DNA from: a virus | IMG/VR virus record: IMGVR_UViG_3300025141_000089 | Location: 1-61,539 of that record | Strand: one strand, 5' to 3' | Length of the DNA stretch: 61,539 nt | Shown: piece by piece, positions 34,777-44,699 of the stretch | Layout: every line of letters starts with the position of its first letter | How positions within the stretch are numbered: the first letter of the stretch is position 1 | Position numbers and translations under genes: made by a program | The notes under the pieces: model-generated | The model's input: the letters and a program-made list of their open reading frames with translations, nothing else | Told to the model about the DNA's origin: nothing | The model's database searches: none

Positions 34777-37146
34777 TTATAGAACCGTACCATCTGTGTC
34801 TAATTCTGCATCTGCAACATAGTGTGCTGAAATTTGATCCCAAAGAACTGTGCCGTTAGGAACAACAATATACATTCCGTCAGTTGTGTAATGTTCTGCA
34901 ATAATAGTTGTATCTCCAGCAGGTGCAACGCGTGTTCCGTGTGGCGAGCTCGTTCCAGACACATATCTTATATCTTTTTCTGCTGTTCTGTTATATGCAT
35001 CTCCGGTCGATCCTGTTTTTGGCGAATAGAAAGTAATAGCCGGGTTTGCTCTCATTCGTACAGGATATTTAAAATACAAATCTTTCATTGGAGTGGTTGT
35101 AAAATCAATAACACTAATTGTCGGATTATTGTTATCCAGCATCGTTACACTATGTGTGTTTTCATCGATATTATAACTTCTTTGATAGAATCTGCCACAT
35201 TCTTTCAATTCTTCATCTACGTCTGCTTCTGCATTAGTTGTTGCAACCAATCCCCGTTCAAGTTTAACTTTTGCTAAATCGAAAGTTGTATTTAATTTTG
35301 TAACATCAAATCCAACTGATAAGTAGTGCTTACTCCCTGTTGGAACTGCCGTTTGCTCTGGAACATTAAATGCAATCTCATATTTGCCCCACCTAGTACC
35401 AAGAGATGCATTTGCAACTGTTGTTGTATTTCTATTTGTTCCATCCATTTGTGTTAAAACAACACCCATAGTAGCACCAGTTATACCACTCTTGGCATTA
35501 AAAGATAATGTTACATCTTGTCCTCTTGCAATTCTAGAATCTTCTATTCGATTTTCAATATGGATGAAATCTCCATGATGGCCACCAGTACCTGCCATGA
35601 CATGATTAGATGCAAGATAATATTTTGGATTTCCAAATACTTGAGTCTGGTTCGCAACAAATTCTTGTCTTTGCAATGATGCACTAGAAATTGTTCCAGC
35701 ACCGCCCGAAACACCATGTATTCTTACCCACCTATCTGCAAAATATGTTGTATCTTTTGCAGTCCAAGCCGAATCCTTTCCGATTGATCTTTGCCAAATA
35801 TCGAATCCACCATTGATTAACATATTATTATTGATTGCACTACCATAAGTAGTACCACCCAACGAACTTGAATTATATGCCCAATTTCCATTTGGGTTTC
35901 CACCTCCACCAGACCTAGTACTCTCAGCAGTACTAGAACCACCACCCCCACCAGCATTTTGATTTATAATTACGCCTCGTCTAACGCCACTCCCTGCACT
36001 ATCAGGCCATGCAACTGCAAATGGTTTGGCAGGGGTTGGTACAGCGCCTGATGTTAATTTACCATTTTCATCAACATATAAAAGTCCATCATAATCAGAA
36101 GGTATATTACTCATATGACCACTAGATACAATTTCTACATAGTCAATACTATCTAATGTAAATCTATTAACGACCAATCCAACTGCATTTGAAATTGGCC
36201 TCCCATCAGCACCATCCGCTACAACCCAATCACCACCATTCGTGTATCCTGCGACAACACCTCTTACAAGGCCTGCATTTGTCGTTGAAACAATGAATCT
36301 GTTGTCATTGATACCACCTGTACCACCTGTACCGCTTCCTTTTAGGAACTGCCCACGATAATTTAAAACAATACCCTCATCTGCGGTAATTCCCAAAATC
36401 ATAGGTTTGGACACTTGCCCTGCGATGCCTGGTTCTTCAGGAGTGATACCACCACTGAACCCAGGACTCAAGAAGTAAACAACCCCTGCACTAAGTCCAC
36501 CACTTGGTCTATCTGTATATGAGTATGGTGCAAGTGTATCACTAAAGTCACCTTTAATTTTACCCGCAATAGTTACTTCAATATATGTGTTTGAATTGCT
36601 ATATGCTGTTCCATCTGATGGCCAAGTAACTCCAGATACCACACCCATAACTTCTGCATTATTGGCACTATCTGCTTTTCCAAGATAATATGTTGCATCT
36701 CCTGTACAACCTTCTATACCCTGATGATTCGCCCTTGCAACACGAATTGGTTGTCCAAAAGTAAAGCCTTTTGTTCCTGTATATCCTTGTTCTGAATTTA
36801 CTCTTATATTGAGACTAGGATTTTCTAAACTAGTTAAATCATAATTTAATACACCACCGATAGAAACATCACCCTGAAAGGTAACACCTCTTGCAATAGT
36901 TTCTGCGATATCACACCTAAATGTCCCCGATGGTAAATCTGGACCAGATGTAATACCTCCAACGGGATCATTAGGTGCAGTAGTTCCAAGAGTAAATACA
37001 ATACCATCACCAGAAGCACCGTTGAATATCTCAAGCAAATTAAGTTTGTTGACAGCGCTCGTATTATAATGACTAACCCAATCTGCAAAGGTGGTATCGC
37101 CAGTAATGTATGGTATGTTGTATTTGTTATCGTCTACTAAAGCCAT
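34777..37146 (-). CDS. tail fibre protein with putative carbohydrate-binding C-terminal domain
   Basis: Of 789 residues, about 1-160 are an N-terminal attachment region, 163-267 the fibre module shared with the gene at 33424-34764, 280-395 another beta domain, and 398-420 a Gly/Ser-rich linker. The C-terminal domain begins with NNNMLINGGFDIWQR (about 439-453) and YFADRWVRI, a motif found at the start of jelly-roll tail-fibre domains, followed by ENRIEDSRIARGQDVTLSFNAKSG. This fits a fibre that binds surface glycans; the ligand is not predicted. Confidence 0.6.
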   Translation of the reverse strand: MALVDDNKYNIPYITGDTTFADWVSHYNTSAVNKLNLLEIFNGASGDGIVFTLGTTAPNDPVGGITSGPDLPSGTFRCDIAETIARGVTFQGDVSIGGVLNYDLTSLENPSLNIRVNSEQGYTGTKGFTFGQPIRVARANHQGIEGCTGDATYYLGKADSANNAEVMGVVSGVTWPSDGTAYSNSNTYIEVTIAGKIKGDFSDTLAPYSYTDRPSGGLSAGVVYFLSPGFSGGITPEEPGIAGQVSKPMILGITADEGIVLNYRGQFLKGSGTGGTGGINDNRFIVSTTNAGLVRGVVAGYTNGGDWVVADGADGRPISNAVGLVVNRFTLDSIDYVEIVSSGHMSNIPSDYDGLLYVDENGKLTSGAVPTPAKPFAVAWPDSAGSGVRRGVIINQNAGGGGGSSTAESTRSGGGGNPNGNWAYNSSSLGGTTYGSAINNNMLINGGFDIWQRSIGKDSAWTAKDTTYFADRWVRIHGVSGGAGTISSASLQRQEFVANQTQVFGNPKYYLASNHVMAGTGGHHGDFIHIENRIEDSRIARGQDVTLSFNAKSGITGATMGVVLTQMDGTNRNTTTVANASLGTRWGKYEIAFNVPEQTAVPTGSKHYLSVGFDVTKLNTTFDLAKVKLERGLVATTNAEADVDEELKECGRFYQRSYNIDENTHSVTMLDNNNPTISVIDFTTTPMKDLYFKYPVRMRANPAITFYSPKTGSTGDAYNRTAEKDIRYVSGTSSPHGTRVAPAGDTTIIAEHYTTDGMYIVVPNGTVLWDQISAHYVADAELDTDGTVL

Positions 37147-37165
37147 ATTTGTTATCTCTATATGT

Positions 37166-37173
37166 TATTTATG
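37166..37173 (-). promoter_or_regulatory. late-promoter-like CATAAATA
   Basis: One mismatch from the T4 late consensus on the minus strand, 19 bases before the fibre gene start at 37146. It lies in the short space after the preceding stop codon. Confidence 0.35.
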
Positions 37174-37184
37174 TTAATTATTTG

Positions 37185-38177
37185 TCAGGACCCTTTGTAG
37201 AGAATTATATTATTCATATATCTCACAGTTTTGCTGTACGGATTAACCTTACAAACCAAAGAAAGTCGATTAAACTCTCCAATTTTATTCGGATCAGCCG
37301 CGGCTGCACCCTCGATATTCACACTATATCTACTTGCTCCACAAGCAACACTATTAGAATAGCCTGCGGCATTATCTCCGAGACTTTCATCACAAACATT
37401 ATCATTTGTACAGTGACAATCAACATATCCAGTCGAAATATTAAGTCCAATAGGAATCCAAATATCGGCACCAGCACCTAAATCTATCGAAACCGAATAG
37501 TGTGGATCAGGTCTGTCATCTGGAAAATTGGTATCTAAATATACCCAATGTTTTAATCCACTTATAAACGATGCATCACTTGTATCGGGGTTGATTTGAG
37601 GCAAATCAACCAAATACCATCCAGAATAAAATTGAATGGTTAGTGTATTCAAAGTCATACTAGCCTCTACAAGTTTCCCCCCATAGCCAGAAAGATCAGT
37701 CGGAACATAAGGACACTCAAAAGGCCATAATGGTGTTGAACCTCTCCATCCAGGTCCAGAAATTGCATACTGCTTATTATGATCTACAACATCACCAACA
37801 CTACCACCACCCATACCCAATCCTGTGTTTGGAATTGATTCATCAACGGCATTGAATGCGACACCATCGCCGGGTATGTCTTTATCATACCCGTGCCACA
37901 TTGGACCTGCACCAGAGGTAATCCAACTATTCATCATATTTAAACTTAAAGTCATTTGCATTTGAAAATGCTCTTGAATTTCATTTAATTCCGATGCTTG
38001 CAGCGGAAATCCTGGTCTGTATGCAACAAATTGATAATTTTTGGGCGAATTTTCTCCACCTCCGCCTGCAAACGAAAGTTCACTTTCTACCCTACTATTA
38101 AACGGGCTTGATGTTAAAGGAAACGATGGGTTATTTCCATCTCCTCCAACTTTTAATGGTTCTATATTTCTTGCCAT
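37185..38177 (-). CDS. baseplate-associated virion structural protein
   Basis: This 330-residue protein has a Gly-rich N-terminus followed by YRPGFPLQASELNEIQEHFQMQMTLS (about 53-78), a helical signature also seen in baseplate-attached proteins of other T4-like phages. The remainder is beta-rich and includes a small Cys cluster (CHCTNDNVC), unusual for a plain baseplate protein and in keeping with the cysteine enrichment of the cluster. It lies between the gp8-like and fibre genes, so it may be a fibre connector. No T4 gene number can be assigned. Confidence 0.5.
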   Translation of the reverse strand: MARNIEPLKVGGDGNNPSFPLTSSPFNSRVESELSFAGGGGENSPKNYQFVAYRPGFPLQASELNEIQEHFQMQMTLSLNMMNSWITSGAGPMWHGYDKDIPGDGVAFNAVDESIPNTGLGMGGGSVGDVVDHNKQYAISGPGWRGSTPLWPFECPYVPTDLSGYGGKLVEASMTLNTLTIQFYSGWYLVDLPQINPDTSDASFISGLKHWVYLDTNFPDDRPDPHYSVSIDLGAGADIWIPIGLNISTGYVDCHCTNDNVCDESLGDNAAGYSNSVACGASRYSVNIEGAAAADPNKIGEFNRLSLVCKVNPYSKTVRYMNNIILYKGS

Positions 38178-38183
38178 TTATAT

Positions 38184-40154
38184 TTATCCTTCTGATTGTC
38201 CTAATACAATTTCAACCGTCATGCTTGCTGATGTCATAACTTGATTATTTACTACTTTTGAAACATTGGGAACATTTATAGCTTTATTATTTGTTACTAT
38301 AACCTTTGTCTTGTCGGCCGACAAGACTGCTCCTGTAATTTTGCTGGTTGGCGCTTCGCTTGATGTTGTTATCCATTCATTCCCACTATTATCTGTTATT
38401 TGGAATGATGCCTTTGGTGAGTTGTTTCCAGCATATATTTCTACGCTCCTTATGGATGCATCATTCATAGTTTTTACATTTGCTATTTTTACTGCATTAT
38501 AATCAGAACCAGTCGATGAAGATTTTGATGCAGTTGAAGCATTCCAAGTTTGTGTATTATCTTTTCCCACTTGGGTTTGCAAAGAGAGATCTATCTTTGC
38601 GCCACTATCACTCGCTTCACTTGTAGTAGACATTATATTTCTATATGTTAATCTTGCAGTTTGCTTTGTAGCAGTGGTGCTTGCAAGAAAAGGCCTGTTA
38701 TCAACATCATATAAAGATGCAATACCATAACTATCAAATTTTGAAATGTCGGTTTCTTCATAAATGTCTTTAAACATTATGCTTTTCTTTATTATGGGCA
38801 ACAAATCCCCAGTGATAAGTTCTATGTTTTTATGTGCATTTCCAATTCTCGTAACTCTAAAATATTCTGGTTTTACATTTGGCCAAATCTCCTGTATATA
38901 ATTAATAGGAATTCCTGGAACATCCTGATATTGTCCTACTTGTTTTATATTAAGGCCAATAATTTCTTCTCTACCTTTGTTTCCTTGTGTTACAAGTTCA
39001 ACAATTGTTGGTTTGGATTCTGGATCTAATAAAATTCCAGTCAATTCAAACGATTTAGATGCACCCCAAAATGCTTCTGATATCGATTTTTCAGGTGAAG
39101 GCAGAGATTCAAAAATACCACGCAATGAACAGAAAGAAGAACCCTTTAAATTTTGATCCCATTCTTTAGCAATCAAAGCATTTCGTACTGCAATCCCCCG
39201 TTTGGGAAGCTTCGTATCTGCTAATATTCTATCATATTTTTCTTTTACTTCAATTTTGCAAGAACATGGACCACATTTGGATGCGCTCATATCTTCTTCA
39301 CTACATGATAAACATTCGTCACCAGTGAGTCCATTCGGACCACCTTTCCAAGTATTAAACACATAATCCATATCTAATGCTTTTGCAATTTCAAGACAAT
39401 GATAACATTTTCCATGACTACATTTATATAAATCACCAGCGTCGCGCAGAACACCTGCAACAGAATCGTAGTGATTTTCTTTATAATATAAGCAACAAGT
39501 CCCACACCAATTTTCTTTCCCTGCACCGCATTTTCTTACTGCTTGATTTTTTTGATTTTCATATTTTAATGTATAGTGAGAATCATATGCGTCATCCACA
39601 GTAGACACATGCATGTAATTATTAGATAAATCATCAAGGCCTTCGTGTACCACTGCTACAGGTGCCATAACGTGTCCACCGGGTGCTGTTTGCCACCCCA
39701 GTTTCGTTGAATCGGGGAGGCCATCTTTAAAGTTAATAGCAGTATTTAAATGTTCTCGACCCATACCAACTTTACCCCAATTTCCCATCACAACCCATAG
39801 CGTTCCATAATAATCCAAAAAACATGAACGATTAACTTCATTTAATGCAGGTCTACCATCAGCAACATAAAATCCAGGATATGTACTTGTTTTTAAAAAC
39901 TTTTCACCCGTTACTTTAGCCACTGTTCGGATATCAGATGCATTAATTGATTCTGCCCACGCTAAACTGTTTATGAAATTGGAATATGCATGATCTGAAT
40001 TTGTATATGGTGCTATTACTTCTTCGGGTGCATCGTTATTAGACAATACGAATGCCAATCCTTCATTTGATGCCATTCTTTTTAATTCATTTATGGTTGC
40101 ACGCGTAGATGTTCTAAACATCGGTGGTTTATTTGATTTACTTATATCTACCAT
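38184..40154 (-). CDS. gp8-like baseplate wedge protein with Cys-rich insertion
   Basis: This 656-residue protein is placed and organised like the longer gp8 of marine T4-like phages (T4 gp8 is 334). The N-terminal part has FRTSTRATINELKRMA and IAPYTNSDHAYSNFINSLAWAESI, and the middle has LYDVDNRPFLAS followed by repeated beta strands. Between about residues 208 and 305 there is a cysteine-rich block (GKENWCGTCCLYY, CSHGKCYHC, CGPCSCKI) that looks like an insertion. The C-terminal 130 residues form an extra beta domain. The gp8 assignment is from order and weak similarity; a different wedge protein is possible. Confidence 0.5.
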   Translation of the reverse strand: MVDISKSNKPPMFRTSTRATINELKRMASNEGLAFVLSNNDAPEEVIAPYTNSDHAYSNFINSLAWAESINASDIRTVAKVTGEKFLKTSTYPGFYVADGRPALNEVNRSCFLDYYGTLWVVMGNWGKVGMGREHLNTAINFKDGLPDSTKLGWQTAPGGHVMAPVAVVHEGLDDLSNNYMHVSTVDDAYDSHYTLKYENQKNQAVRKCGAGKENWCGTCCLYYKENHYDSVAGVLRDAGDLYKCSHGKCYHCLEIAKALDMDYVFNTWKGGPNGLTGDECLSCSEEDMSASKCGPCSCKIEVKEKYDRILADTKLPKRGIAVRNALIAKEWDQNLKGSSFCSLRGIFESLPSPEKSISEAFWGASKSFELTGILLDPESKPTIVELVTQGNKGREEIIGLNIKQVGQYQDVPGIPINYIQEIWPNVKPEYFRVTRIGNAHKNIELITGDLLPIIKKSIMFKDIYEETDISKFDSYGIASLYDVDNRPFLASTTATKQTARLTYRNIMSTTSEASDSGAKIDLSLQTQVGKDNTQTWNASTASKSSSTGSDYNAVKIANVKTMNDASIRSVEIYAGNNSPKASFQITDNSGNEWITTSSEAPTSKITGAVLSADKTKVIVTNNKAINVPNVSKVVNNQVMTSASMTVEIVLGQSEG

Positions 40155-40167
40155 ATAATTCCTTTTA

Positions 40168-41478
40168 TTAACATGTTGAAGCAGTACATCCAGTTAAACC
40201 TAAATTCGGACTATTTGTAATGGGGCATTGTCTGATGAACTCTCCTATATATATGCTTCCGATTGATGCACTTATAGGAATTCCAAACGCATCAACTTCT
40301 CCCGTAATTCCGTCTGACCAATCTGGATAGAAATGTGTAGGCGCGCCAAAAGTTTCTCCCAATCCTTGACCAGAAAGAGTATTTCCACCCCATGCATCAC
40401 CCACATGATTCTGTGTCCCCGATATACAAATTCCTCCTGTACCGACCCCGCTCCATGCACTTCCATATGTCCATCCTATTTCTCCACCGAAACTAGATAT
40501 GTCTTTACCCATGCCAGTCGGCCCATCATATGTGTGGCCACTTCCAGAACAACCCGCACAATATCTAATCGAACCTGTTGCATTAATCCTATATGGGAAA
40601 TAATTGTCCAATCTGGGAGATTCACAAAAATAAAATCCACCATCAAAATCACCGGGAGGCACATAATCCAATTCTGTCTTTTCCCAGAACCCCTTCATTC
40701 CAGCAGGGTGCAAAACCTCTTTTAACATTTCTGCATATATGGGCAATCCATTTTCATCTGTTTCTTCTATATTTGCTTTAACAAGATATGAATATTCTTG
40801 ATACCAATAACTATCTTGAATTATAAAATCGCCATTAAGATAACTTCCACCAAGATGTAATATAGGGGCACTATCTTCCCCCGCACCCCCATAATGCCCT
40901 GTTTGCCCAGCATCTGATATTACTTGCCAGTCGCCAAATTTACCACCATTTAACCGTAAAATCTTTTCTTTTGGATATACAAATTGAATCTGAGTCTTAT
41001 CGGCACCAAACAACTCCGAAAAGAAATAAATATAAGATTCTTCTGTTCCTTTTTTCTGGTATAAAGATTGACGAATATTTTGAATAAATTTTCTTGTATC
41101 CGCCACCTCGATGTACGCATCAGGAAATCCTGACGCATAGGTATATGTAAAATGTTTTAAAAAGGTATCGGGTGTTGTTCCTATGTCAACCAATTCTCGT
41201 AATCCCGCATCATGTTCTTTATCAACTGATAATTTATATCCACTTAAATTATACAACCAATCATAATATGCTTGTGTAAATCTTACTATATGAGTATCTG
41301 GAAAGTCCGATCTGGTTTTTTGTAAAATCCACCGAGGAAACATATGCCGAATATCAATATGTTGTTCTACTACTTCATTTTTTAATTTATCATCACCATC
41401 TATTTTAATACCCAACAACATCAATTGATAATTGATGTTGCGAGTCGTTGACAGATTGAAAAAAGGAAGAAAAGTCAT
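40168..41478 (-). CDS. baseplate wedge-associated structural protein downstream of gp6
   Basis: This 436-residue protein carries FLKHFTYTYASGFPDAYIEVADTRKFIQNIRQSLYQKKGTEESYIYFFSELFG as its most distinctive region; to avoid length, the key part is IRQSLYQKKGTEESY near residue 140. This pattern recurs in baseplate proteins of marine T4-like phages next to gp6. A Gly-rich C-terminal third contains GCSGSGHTYDG and ends in GLTGCTAST, with several Cys. T4 has gp7 here, but that protein is much larger, so no number is assigned. It starts 2 bases after the gp6 stop. Confidence 0.5.
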   Translation of the reverse strand: MTFLPFFNLSTTRNINYQLMLLGIKIDGDDKLKNEVVEQHIDIRHMFPRWILQKTRSDFPDTHIVRFTQAYYDWLYNLSGYKLSVDKEHDAGLRELVDIGTTPDTFLKHFTYTYASGFPDAYIEVADTRKFIQNIRQSLYQKKGTEESYIYFFSELFGADKTQIQFVYPKEKILRLNGGKFGDWQVISDAGQTGHYGGAGEDSAPILHLGGSYLNGDFIIQDSYWYQEYSYLVKANIEETDENGLPIYAEMLKEVLHPAGMKGFWEKTELDYVPPGDFDGGFYFCESPRLDNYFPYRINATGSIRYCAGCSGSGHTYDGPTGMGKDISSFGGEIGWTYGSAWSGVGTGGICISGTQNHVGDAWGGNTLSGQGLGETFGAPTHFYPDWSDGITGEVDAFGIPISASIGSIYIGEFIRQCPITNSPNLGLTGCTASTC

Positions 41479-41480
41479 AA

Positions 41481-43265
41481 TTATACACTAATCAAATTTA
41501 GTCCACTCGGATCAATCTCAGAAACTATATGTCTATTTGCATCGAAAGCAGGAGCCACAGGAGAAACCCTACAAGTAAATGGTTCACTAGAAACTCCTTG
41601 ATGTATCTTTATTTCTCCTTTATCTGGTCCAAATGTACCAGCACCTTTAATTATACCTAGCAATCCACTATCATTTATATACCATCCTTCTAAACTTAAA
41701 GTTTTATTATCTATCCATTGGTCTATTCTTAATTTTATTTTTAAATTGGATGGAATAGAAGGATCACTATTATATCTACTACCAACTGTAAATTCAGAAG
41801 TGGTAAATGAACTATGAGATAATTCACTATTAAGAAGTATGGGGCCTATACTTTCATCAGATCCCATTATAGTTCTTACATCAATATTTAAATTTAAATT
41901 ATAAGAAGAAGATGAAAGAGAGCCATCAATTTGATTTATATCTTCTGATATTTCATGTTTATTAAATGTTTTATTAAAACCTTTAGGATATTTTTTCATT
42001 AATGTAGAAATAATTCTGTTCATAATTGAAGCACTAGATTCGTTAGTTTTCATACTATTAAATGGAATTTCTCCTTCAACCACTCCAACAATATATGTTG
42101 GGTTTTTAAATTCTGGTAAAATAGTAACACAAGTTTTTTCTTTTAGTATATTAATTGCATTAGTGGCTGCACCAATTAAATCATCTGATTGTTCTTCATT
42201 CACTGATACAAAAACTCTACCATACATGGGTGGAATTTCGTCTTCACCACCCCACACATTAAATCTTTCATATGGATTACTCACATCTCCTGCGAATCCA
42301 TTTGCAGCCAATAATGCTTTACAATCTTCTACTGTAACTGCTCTATCTTGCGCTGCAAACCATTTAGGGGCAAAAAATTTAATCATATCTAAATTTGGTT
42401 CATCTGTACCACCAGAAGATAATCCAGTTCCATCTGCAAGAGTTTCTACTTCTGCATCTGGAAATCCGTGTATGGCCCAACTTCCAACACCATTTCCGGC
42501 TTTTCCGCTACTTCTAAGATAAGAAATTCGCACAGAATCAATATCAGTAATTTGTTTTCCTATTTGTGTTACATCATTGCTTCCAACATTACCACCAAAA
42601 ACAACAAAGAAACCAAGTTCACTTCGTTCCAACCAATATACTTTACTATGTTCATCCAATCCAGCCTGAATATTATCTACTTTCGTCCAAGTATCCCAGT
42701 CACCAGTTTCTAAATTTAAAACTTCTACTGTTATGGTTGATATATCAATATCAAGTCCATATAAAAATGATTTTTGAGTACTAACATCTACCAAGAGTGG
42801 ACTACTCAAAACCAAAGAAGCGGCCTCATAAATGTTAATTATTACTTCATTATCGAGATTATCAACCGCTGCATCATTAACACTATAAAAAGTATAAGGA
42901 ATTCCTGATTCTTTATATCCAGAAAATTTTGTATATTTTGGTATAACAATATTACTTCCGTGTCGTACTTTTATTCTAGAAGTGGAAGAAGTTCTTCCCG
43001 GAACAACATAACCTAAAGGTTTCACCAACGATATAATGGATTCTACTCTTTGTGCAGAATCTAAAAACATCTCGTTTGCAGTTGCATTAGAATATCTACC
43101 ATAATACATGGTGTTGTATGCTAAAACATCAAGCAAAACTTGAATTGCAGAACCAGCATAATTATAATCTTTTAATGTGTCTTGAGTTTTTAAATAATCA
43201 ATAAGACTTTCTTTAATGGCTATAAAGTCTAATGATCCTAGTTGTATATTTGTATTATCTGCCAT
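41481..43265 (-). CDS. gp6: gp6 baseplate wedge protein
   Basis: This 594-residue protein (T4 gp6 is 660) forms the inner ring of the baseplate and drives its opening. The N-terminal signature is clear: LDFIAIKESLIDYLKTQ, YNYAGSAIQVLLDVLAYNTMYYGRYSNATANEMFLDSAQR and VKPLGYVVPG. A middle stretch, FAPKWFAAQDRAVTVEDCKALLAANG, is the conserved baseplate J-like core. It begins 4 bases after the gp25 stop, the same order as in many myoviruses (25-6). Confidence 0.93.
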   Translation of the reverse strand: MADNTNIQLGSLDFIAIKESLIDYLKTQDTLKDYNYAGSAIQVLLDVLAYNTMYYGRYSNATANEMFLDSAQRVESIISLVKPLGYVVPGRTSSTSRIKVRHGSNIVIPKYTKFSGYKESGIPYTFYSVNDAAVDNLDNEVIINIYEAASLVLSSPLLVDVSTQKSFLYGLDIDISTITVEVLNLETGDWDTWTKVDNIQAGLDEHSKVYWLERSELGFFVVFGGNVGSNDVTQIGKQITDIDSVRISYLRSSGKAGNGVGSWAIHGFPDAEVETLADGTGLSSGGTDEPNLDMIKFFAPKWFAAQDRAVTVEDCKALLAANGFAGDVSNPYERFNVWGGEDEIPPMYGRVFVSVNEEQSDDLIGAATNAINILKEKTCVTILPEFKNPTYIVGVVEGEIPFNSMKTNESSASIMNRIISTLMKKYPKGFNKTFNKHEISEDINQIDGSLSSSSYNLNLNIDVRTIMGSDESIGPILLNSELSHSSFTTSEFTVGSRYNSDPSIPSNLKIKLRIDQWIDNKTLSLEGWYINDSGLLGIIKGAGTFGPDKGEIKIHQGVSSEPFTCRVSPVAPAFDANRHIVSEIDPSGLNLISV

Positions 43266-43269
43266 TTAA

Positions 43270-43737
43270 TTACCTTGTTTTTGTTAATCCTATGCTGATT
43301 GAATCTCGTAAAGACGAACCATCAACTGATTGTTTCATTAAAAAATAAGAAATGTATAAAAATAGTTGATTATTATCACTTACAATTGCCCTAGAAGATG
43401 ATTCGGTGTGTCCAGAAACTATAGGAGTTTCTTCATTTATTGGTTCATCATTTATTATGATATTTTCAATTTGAACTCTGGGTTCATATCGATTGATAGT
43501 AAATTTTATTTGTTGCATGATGGGAATACTATCAACATAATTAAAATTATCAAACAAAGAATCATTTATTATTGTACCAAAATTTCTTTTAAATGGCTTT
43601 TCACCTGGAATCGTCATGATGATATTGATTAAAGATTGCCTTATCGAATATACATCTTTCACCAAAGAAATATCACTAGTAAACTGATTTTTACTAAAAT
43701 GAATGTTTAAATCGGTATGTATACTTTCGATAGCCAT
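43270..43737 (-). CDS. gp25: gp25 baseplate wedge protein
   Basis: This 155-residue protein (T4 gp25 is 132) is the small wedge subunit where sheath assembly begins. The gpW/gp25 family features are SIRQSLINIIMTIPGEKPFKRNFGT and the invariant EPR motif in INRYEPRVQI. An insertion with ETPIVSGHTESSS lies between the last strands. A TATACATA late promoter is 39 bases upstream. Confidence 0.93.
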   Translation of the reverse strand: MAIESIHTDLNIHFSKNQFTSDISLVKDVYSIRQSLINIIMTIPGEKPFKRNFGTIINDSLFDNFNYVDSIPIMQQIKFTINRYEPRVQIENIIINDEPINEETPIVSGHTESSSRAIVSDNNQLFLYISYFLMKQSVDGSSLRDSISIGLTKTR

Positions 43738-43776
43738 ATTCCATAATCCTTAGTTGTGTTTCGATTTCTCTTATTG

Positions 43777-43784
43777 TATGTATA
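43777..43784 (-). promoter_or_regulatory. late promoter TATACATA of gp25
   Basis: TATACATA on the minus strand, 39 bases before the gp25 ATG, flanked by the short inverted repeat CTCTT / AAGAG. AAGGA lies just before the start codon. Confidence 0.6.
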
Positions 43785-43802
43785 AAAAGAGCAGACATTA
43801 TC

Positions 43803-44687
43803 CTATGAGCCTATAAGTTTTTTAATATAATCCACCATACCACTCCATGTGGAAGATCCACTTAAATCAACTGGTGACGTATCTCTTATCAAAGTTAAAT
43901 GCATTTCGTGTGCAACAGGAAATGCACCTATATTATGAGTAATTGATTCTATTAACCACCTTCCACCAATTTTAGATAATTCGGTGCCATCACCACTAAA
44001 ATCTCTAACAAAAACCATAGTTCCAGGTCTTATTGTCAAATCACCATGAACCATTATACCCAGTATATTAGAAGTTATTAAATTCATTTGAGCATTTCGC
44101 CATAGTGGTTGTTGTGGAGGAGTATCCCAATATGTTGATTGCATTCTTGTATATTGAAGATATTTTTCAAATTTTGGGCCGATGCACGGACAATTACAAC
44201 TACTTGGATGATCATCGTCATGCCATATACACCCCAACCAATCTTCACCGTCCTCAAATGCTTCTTTAATGTAATCACATTCTTTTATACTTTGTTTTAC
44301 TTCTTCAAGTTCTTCATTTGTTGGTTCAGCCAACTTTTCTTTGGTTATTCCCCCATCACCATCCTCACCAAACAATCCACCAAAAACCCCACCAAAAAAC
44401 CCACCAAGGCCTTCCCCGAAAAGATTATTCCAGAAACTACCATCATTTTTTTCTATAGAACTATTGATTCTTTCAATCTGTTCTTCAGAATCTGGCATCA
44501 ATTCTTGGCAAGGACAATTACATAACGGTTCATCTTTCTCACAATCAGAATTGTCTACAGGCCCTTCTGGATTTGCACATGGATATTTGTCCCATATACC
44601 ATCATGGCCATGAGATATTTGCTTTCTGACCGACCATGTCTTATTTGCATAATCGGACAATCTTGATATTAATATTTTTTTATCCAT
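43803..44687 (-). CDS. baseplate hub C-domain-like protein with Cys-rich and Gly/Phe-rich parts
   Basis: Of 294 residues, the first 75 include a short Cys cluster (CNCPCQELMPD). About 88-112 are a Gly/Phe-rich stretch (GLGGFFGGVFGGLFG), which could be hydrophobic and membrane-active. A second Cys group (CNCPCIGP) follows. The last 100 residues (MVHGDLTIRPGTMVFVRD, GGRWLIESITHNIGAFPVAHEMHLTLIRD) resemble the final domain of tail hub proteins of the gp27/gpD type. The expected partner N-terminal hub domains are in the gene at 53414-55558, so the hub appears split. Confidence 0.5.
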   Translation of the reverse strand: MDKKILISRLSDYANKTWSVRKQISHGHDGIWDKYPCANPEGPVDNSDCEKDEPLCNCPCQELMPDSEEQIERINSSIEKNDGSFWNNLFGEGLGGFFGGVFGGLFGEDGDGGITKEKLAEPTNEELEEVKQSIKECDYIKEAFEDGEDWLGCIWHDDDHPSSCNCPCIGPKFEKYLQYTRMQSTYWDTPPQQPLWRNAQMNLITSNILGIMVHGDLTIRPGTMVFVRDFSGDGTELSKIGGRWLIESITHNIGAFPVAHEMHLTLIRDTSPVDLSGSSTWSGMVDYIKKLIGS

Positions 44688-44699
44688 GTGTCTTTATAT

